Source: Actinostola sp. cb2023 (lineage: Eukaryota > Cnidaria > Anthozoa > Actiniaria > Actinostolidae). From it: 64,000 bases of DNA. Below the pieces are notes generated by a model. That model saw only the letters and a list, made by a program, of their open reading frames with translations, did no database searches and was not told where the DNA came from. A program made the translations under genes and the position numbers. Positions 1-64,000 of the stretch are shown here, one piece after another. The DNA is taken from the NCBI GenBank assembly GCA_033675265.1, contig JAUJYZ010000775.1:428501-492500 (forward strand), read 5' to 3'. Each line of letters begins with the position of its first letter. The first letter of the stretch is position 1.

Positions 1-150
1 TGTGCAAGGGAGTGCATAATCGGGGGGGGGGGGGGGGGGGGGTGTATTTTAAATTTTGTGTGCAAAGGGGTGCTTAATCGAGGGGGGCGTTTATTTTAAA
101 TTTTGTGTGCAAGGAGAGCGCTTAATCGAGGGGGGAGGGCTTAATCGAGG
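1..150. repeat. About 50-bp tandem units with a 21-G run
   Basis: Three diverged units of TGTGCAAGG...TGCTTAATCGAGGGG...ATTTTAAATTTTG; the first carries G21 at 22-42. Confidence 0.7.
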
Positions 151-175
151 AAATACGGTACAAATAATTATATAC

Positions 176-27439
<27,264 letters not shown>

Positions 27440-28265
27440 TACAAGCTAGGTTTCCTTTACATTGAACATCGATTAAAAATATCGTGTAAAAACTAAAACC
27501 GAAGATAAAAACATGTGGTTTGTTTCGATTGCGACCCGACTTTGATCAGTCGTTCTTTTTTTGAAAATTGCACGGTTTTGATTTCAACCAATCAGAGCGC
27601 AGTCAAGAAGACCATCATGCATTTCGGCAACGGTTTGAGCACAGGAAGCCCAATACAAAAAGTATAATTACCGCATTAGCTTCAGGTTTATATAGTATTT
27701 GATTATTGTACAATCAGACTAAACATGCTATTCGCAAGTGAATCAGAATATTAAGCAAATAAATTCCATTTTGCAGTGCGCCTGTATACTCCTCTCGTGA
27801 TGGTTGTTTTACGGTCGACACAGGTAGCCCAACCATTTAAGGTATCAGGGTACCTCAAAAAAAACTTTCAAACCACCGGTTTTGATTTTTTTGACAATCA
27901 AATCAAATTGAAGTTATCTACCATCTCAAAAAAAATGAATTTAATTTTTGTTTTCCTTAAAAGTTAGAGTCAGAAAACGAATTTTGGATTTCATTTGATG
28001 CAAAAAGATGTTGACAAGCAAGCTGTCAACAGCACTCACGCAACAATCTTTCCACAAAGATTCAGATGCGAAGAAAATATTCAAAAATCGTAACTGCTCA
28101 CTCAAAACATCGATCTTGAATAACGAATGATGCTAAACCACTCACGGTCGAAGTGCTCGTATTTTCCGCCAGCAGTAACTTAGTTTGTTTTCCTGCTTCG
28201 TTGTGTTTCGTTGTTACGAACTGTAAGGCGATCTTCTAATGAAGGCTATTCATATGTCATCAGGC

Positions 28266-28992
28266 ATTGGCCATTACAAAAAAGAGCAGGGGACTGGGAA
28301 CGAGTTTATTATAATTAATGTAATTACGTAATTAAGTTTATGACATGAAAAAACATGCTTAAAGTATCATGTGTGCAAAGTTTGATGTGATTTGAGTGAA
28401 TTCTGTCGGAATTAATTTATAAACTTTTGAACTTTTGACATTTTACAGTGAATGTATGGTTTGGGTAGACAACGTAAAAAAATAAGAGTTTGTTTTGGGA
28501 ACCGTGTACATCTTTGATGCCCTCTAGCATCGTCAATATTCCCAGGGGGGGGGGGGGGTACTCAGGGGTATCAGTGACAGGGAGGTGCGAATGATCGAGG
28601 CCAAACTTTTTAAACCCCCAAAAAGTCCATTACGCAAAAACAAGACCCCAAAAAAGTCCAACGACCCAGAACTTTACCCCAAAAAAGTCTCCACATAAAG
28701 CCGAGAACGGTAGGATATCATTTCTATCAACCCCCAAAAATTCCTTGCCAGAATCTTTATATCAAAAAAAGTCCACCAGAAAAAAAGTCCCAATCCACAA
28801 ATTTCAAACCCCAAAAAGGTCTTCGCACCTCCCCATCACTGATACCCCTGAGTACCCCCCCCCCCCCCCCCTGGGTCAATATTAAGCCAAAGTTCACCAA
28901 TCTTTCCAGATTAGCTAAGTTTGATCTGCTCTGTCAGAAAATGCCCACTTTTACTTGGTCCCAGTCCCCTGCTCTTTTTTGGAATGGCCAAT
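28266..28992. mobile_element. Inverted-repeat element with nested G/C-run MITE
   Basis: Outer ends ATTGGCCATTACAAAAAAGA and CTTTTTTGGAATGGCCAAT, both followed by GCAGGGGACTGGGA or its inverse. Confidence 0.82.
28541..28875. mobile_element. 335-bp MITE with 8-bp target duplication
   Basis: TIRs CCCAGGGGGG(G)n-TACTCAGGGGTATCAGTGA and inverse; TCAATATT at 28533-28540 and 28876-28883. An 8-bp duplication fits a hAT-type origin. Confidence 0.88.
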
Positions 28993-29586
28993 TGGCCCAT
29001 GGTTTTCATTGGCTAAACTTGTGATGAAAAAAATATGTTGTTTGTGTGCAGCGGTCACAGTTGAAAATAAATGAACAAAAACTTTGAACAATGATGTTTG
29101 CTGTGTTTCTAAACCATTCCCTTTTATTAACGTGCTTTGATAGCTTGTGGCTATTGCATTGTTTTGCAAGAGTAAAACCGTACAACGTTTTGAACCGAAT
29201 ATAGTACAATTTATGTTGCACGGAGTAACGAAGTGTTTGTACTGTAAATATTGATAGGAATATTGTGCCTTATTAAAAACCCTTATTAACAGTATCTGTT
29301 ACAGTCAAGTTCTATTTTGTTCAGTTTTCTTTCTCATATAACAAATGCACTCATGAAGTAATGTTTCTTGTGAGGAATGTCCTATGATTAACAAAGAGGT
29401 CAAAAAGATACAATTGTATGTGCGATCTTCACTAAGGTGCGGTCTTGCAGAAAGAGTATGCAAATTAATATGACACAACTTCATTCGTCGTTTTCTAATA
29501 AATTTATTGAGCTTGCATAATTTCCCGCAATACCGCGCCTCACTCGCGATCATCTTCCTGTTGGACTCAGCTCCCTGTGCGTGTCC

Positions 29587-29887
29587 CACCAAAATATCGT
29601 TGTCCGGGCCGAAAGCAACAAGCAAAAACTTAATTAAGCTGACGACCGCAAAGGACTTTGGGAATCTCCTACTTAATATATTATTAATTTATCCATGGTA
29701 CTTGAGAAGTTATCGCTACGAGCGTTGAATAGCAATCGTTTGGAACCGTATTCGGCCATTTGAAAATGCATGTTGTTCAAAATGTCTACGGATAAATCAA
29801 TGAATAAGGAGAAAGTCCCAATGTCCTTTGCGGTCGTCAGCCGTCTTGGTTGTTGCTTTCGGCGGGGACAACGATTTTTGGAATAGC
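29587..29887. mobile_element. MITE family with AATATCGTTGTCCGG ends, copy 1
   Basis: Arms share GCTGACGACCGCAAAGGACTT and its inverse. Copy 2 at 46626-46886. Confidence 0.82.
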
Positions 29888-30118
29888 TAGGTACGTGTAT
29901 ATACAGTTGTATATTGTTTCATACTCAACATACTCAATACTCAATACCTATTCCATGCGCTCTACAACAGGAAACCCATCATAAAAGACGCGCGCTTAAA
30001 AATATATATTTCTCAATTTTCTTACACTACGCGTGTGCGCTTAGCTTCTCGAGCGTAGTCTTTAGATTTCTTTCGTGCCCAGTATTTATATAATTATTGA
30101 GTCAATTATTGATAATTA

Positions 30119-30986
30119 GACCTTTTTCGAGATGCGATGGTCGCTGTCCAAAGTATCGCGGGCGAGCGTGGAAACGAGGCATATTCGGGCAAGAATGTAA
30201 TCAAACAAATCATTTTCATCGTAAGAAAATGATAAAAGCTCCATATTTTGTGCGATATTGCCTTTCCACGAAGAATTCAAGTGTCTCACCTGTTTCTTTA
30301 CGATGTCAACAATGTATCAGCCGCCTGTAAAGCAATGACTTGGCATTCTTGTAGTGTTTTTGGCTGTGAACTGAACACCGAACGTAAGATACAACTCGAT
30401 GTCCCAGGTAACACAATTTTCCGTAGAACTAACAAGTAAACTCTACGTTTTTTAAACAGTACACTGCCTGATTTGAAAGAATATCTCTCGTACTTGAGAA
30501 TACCAACGCGGTACAATAATAGAAAGGTTTATTTATACAATGGAAAAACTTGTTGATCATATCTAGCCGCCATCCAGTCTTGGCAAAGAAAATCGTGATA
30601 TGAACAAATTGCAAAGAAACATCACAAAGATAACATTCATTTACCATTATAAATCACTAACTTAAAGACTGACTGGACTAAAAATCTCACTCATGCACCG
30701 TACTATCTACAACTTCAGTAAAATGCAGCCTGTTCACACAAGCCAATTTAATGTTCGGTGTTTTCACAGCCAAAACCACTACAGTAATGCATTGTTGACA
30801 TCGTAAAGCAACAGGTGAGACACTTGAATTCTTTGTGGAAAGGCAATATTGCACAAAATATGGAGCTTTTATCATTTTCTTACGATGAAAATGATTTGTT
30901 TGATTACATTCTTGCCCGAATATGCCTCGTTTCCACGCTCGCCCGCGATACTTTGGACAGCGACCATCGCATCTCGAAAAAAGGTC
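30119..30986. mobile_element. 868-bp TA-flanked element with ~210-bp TIRs
   Basis: Ends GACCTTTTTCGAGATGCGAT and inverse, TA at 30117-30118 and 30987-30988. Both arms continue, with gaps, into CSVFGC / CSGFGC-coding sequence, which recalls the first cysteines of a THAP finger; no complete domain is seen. Confidence 0.85.
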
Positions 30987-31074
30987 TATTGTCGGCCTTT
31001 TTATGGGTTTCCTGTCGCAGAGCGCGCGCGCAATACCACGTATATGTTGGGCTACCTATGCTGAGTAACGTATA

Positions 31075-31394
31075 GACCTTTTTACCGATACGGCGGCCAT
31101 CTTGAATTATGGGATGCCCAGGTTGCAAGCTAGTAACCATTTGGCCATGAAAAACTACGAAAACCTATAATTTAAAGCAATGAATTTGTACAAAATTATA
31201 CAACAATACACAACACATGTAGATAGTAAGTCATACAACACTATGGTTAGAGTGACATAGAAACATATTATATTGACGTGACTCCAGTCACTCCACACTC
31301 TACAGTTTTTAGGTCATTTACACCCTGAGCATCCCATAATGTTTTAGCCAAAACAATAAAATCCAAAATGGCCGCCGTATCGGGAAAAAAGGTA
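31075..31394. mobile_element. TA-flanked MITE GACCTTTTTACCGATACGGC, copy 2
   Basis: Inverted relative to 15025-15332; TA at 31073-31074 and 31395-31396. Confidence 0.87.
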
Positions 31395-31403
31395 TATTAT
31401 CAG

Positions 31404-31637
31404 TGGGGTCTCTGTGCGCGTCCCGCGAGACGCGCCCGCAGATCGAGATGCAATGGGCGCGTTTTTCGGGACACGCACAGGGACCCCAACATAAGAAGTT
31501 ACTCAGCACAGGGAGCCCAACATAAGAAGTTACTCGGCACAGTGTGCCCAACATAAGAAGTTACTCGGCACAGGGAGCCCAACATAAGAAGTTACTCGGC
31601 ACAGGGAGCCCAACATAAGAAGTTACTCAGCACACCC
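31404..31637. repeat. GC-rich palindrome and 31-bp tandem repeat (5 copies)
   Basis: TGGGGTCTCTGTGCGCGTCC against ACACGCACAGGGACCCCA, followed by CATAAGAAGTTACTCGGCAC-plus-11 units. Lies just downstream of the thioester gene's poly(A) signal. Confidence 0.85.
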
Positions 31638-31705
31638 TGGACTGAACCAAACACATATCCCTGCCACAGCACAAACGTGTAAAGACCAAAATGTGTTGAA
31701 ATGCT

Positions 31706-31711
31706 TTTATT
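31706..31711 (-). terminator. AATAAA polyadenylation signal of the thioester gene
   Basis: AATAAA on the minus strand about 47 nt after the stop codon at 31758. Confidence 0.6.
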
Positions 31712-31757
31712 TAATCATGAATCACACCGTGAACTAAACAATGTTGACAAATGATCA

Positions 31758-63353
<31,596 letters not shown>

Positions 63354-64000
63354 CTGTTTGAGGGGAATAAAACATCTGACTTCATCAAATTAGAAATAAT
63401 CTGCAGTTACGATGGACGGAAGCGCAAAACTGTTAGTAAACGCACGCACGCTTTTCAAACCTCGAAAAACATTTCCAAACCTTGGAGATTGAAATTGTGA
63501 AAATGTCCAAACCTTGGAAATTCTTTGTAAATGTCCAAAACCGTGCACATTGTGGAAAACTGTTCAGACAGTAATTTCCATTTTAAACGGCTTGAATTTG
63601 ATCGAAGAGTGCGCATTTCTTCCATTGCTTCCAAATACCTTTTTATCAATCGTAAATTGTCGTCTGCTTGTGAGGTAAAAAATGACCCTCAGTTTCCCCA
63701 AGACTAGCTGACCATAAGTATACCTACATGAAAACAAATTGAAATGATTAATTGAGAGACCGACTAAGAAATCATTGTTGCGTAGTGCCGCTCTATGGTT
63801 TGTACGTTGCGTCATGACGTTGGGGCACGATAACAAAGTAATCTTCGTTAGTTTCTTTTGTTTGAATCACCAACATGGCCGTTGCACCTTTGCACTTTAC
63901 ATCTCCAGGAGAAATTGATATCCAGCAATACTGAGGAGAAATCTCAAAATGTCGTCTCCGTGCAAGATGATCTCTAAATACCTCAAATAAGAACAACTCA
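63354..64000. other. No supported gene
   Basis: Probably the upstream intron of the thioester gene. Short frames here (e.g. 63793-63996) resemble no MG domain and lack a matching splice pair. Confidence 0.5.

Noticed and set aside
63793..63996. Open frame that might be the N-terminal exon of the thioester protein
   Set aside because: No MG-domain similarity, stop immediately after the supposed end, and no matching donor/acceptor phase.

Overview
The window is animal nuclear DNA: intron-rich genes, abundant intronic minisatellites and dozens of short inverted-repeat transposons. The two protein-coding genes are metazoan. A GIY-YIG (Penelope-type) fragment, an L1/Tx1-like LINE and frequent ACATGTA motifs make an invertebrate likely. 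My best guess is an anthozoan cnidarian (coral or anemone); this is inference, not proof.

Layout. Both genes lie on the minus strand. (1) 176-27439: ASPM, the spindle-pole and microcephaly protein. The start codon and 23 coding exons are present, and the 3' end runs off the left edge. Exon phases chain without a break to 3575 codons. Order: N-terminal ASH domain, low-complexity linker, calponin-homology region, about 2000 residues of IQ motifs (mostly in one 6.6-kb exon), start of the C-terminal helical domain. (2) 27440-31757: intergenic, filled with nested inverted-repeat elements. (3) 31758-63353 and beyond: a thioester-containing protein of the alpha-2-macroglobulin/complement C3/CD109 superfamily. 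It has 28 exons in the window, including the GCGEQ thioester exon and the stop codon; the N-terminal MG domains lie off the right edge. Phases chain to 1337 codons if two opposite one-base homopolymer slips are allowed for.

The genes have no functional link that I can see; they are tandem neighbours. ASPM acts at spindle poles and the thioester protein is expected to be secreted.

The most striking signal is in the thioester gene. Four intronic tandem arrays (unit 34, 35, 55 and 88 bp) have units that include the end of the adjoining exon plus its splice site, so intact-looking donors or acceptors are multiplied from 3 to about 40 times. Two more arrays begin within about 25 nt of a splice site without containing exon sequence. 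The protein is also unusual: a basic KKRKR site and a small four-cysteine module sit where C3 carries its anaphylatoxin, the residue at the catalytic-histidine position is Arg, and a C345C/NTR-like tail is present.
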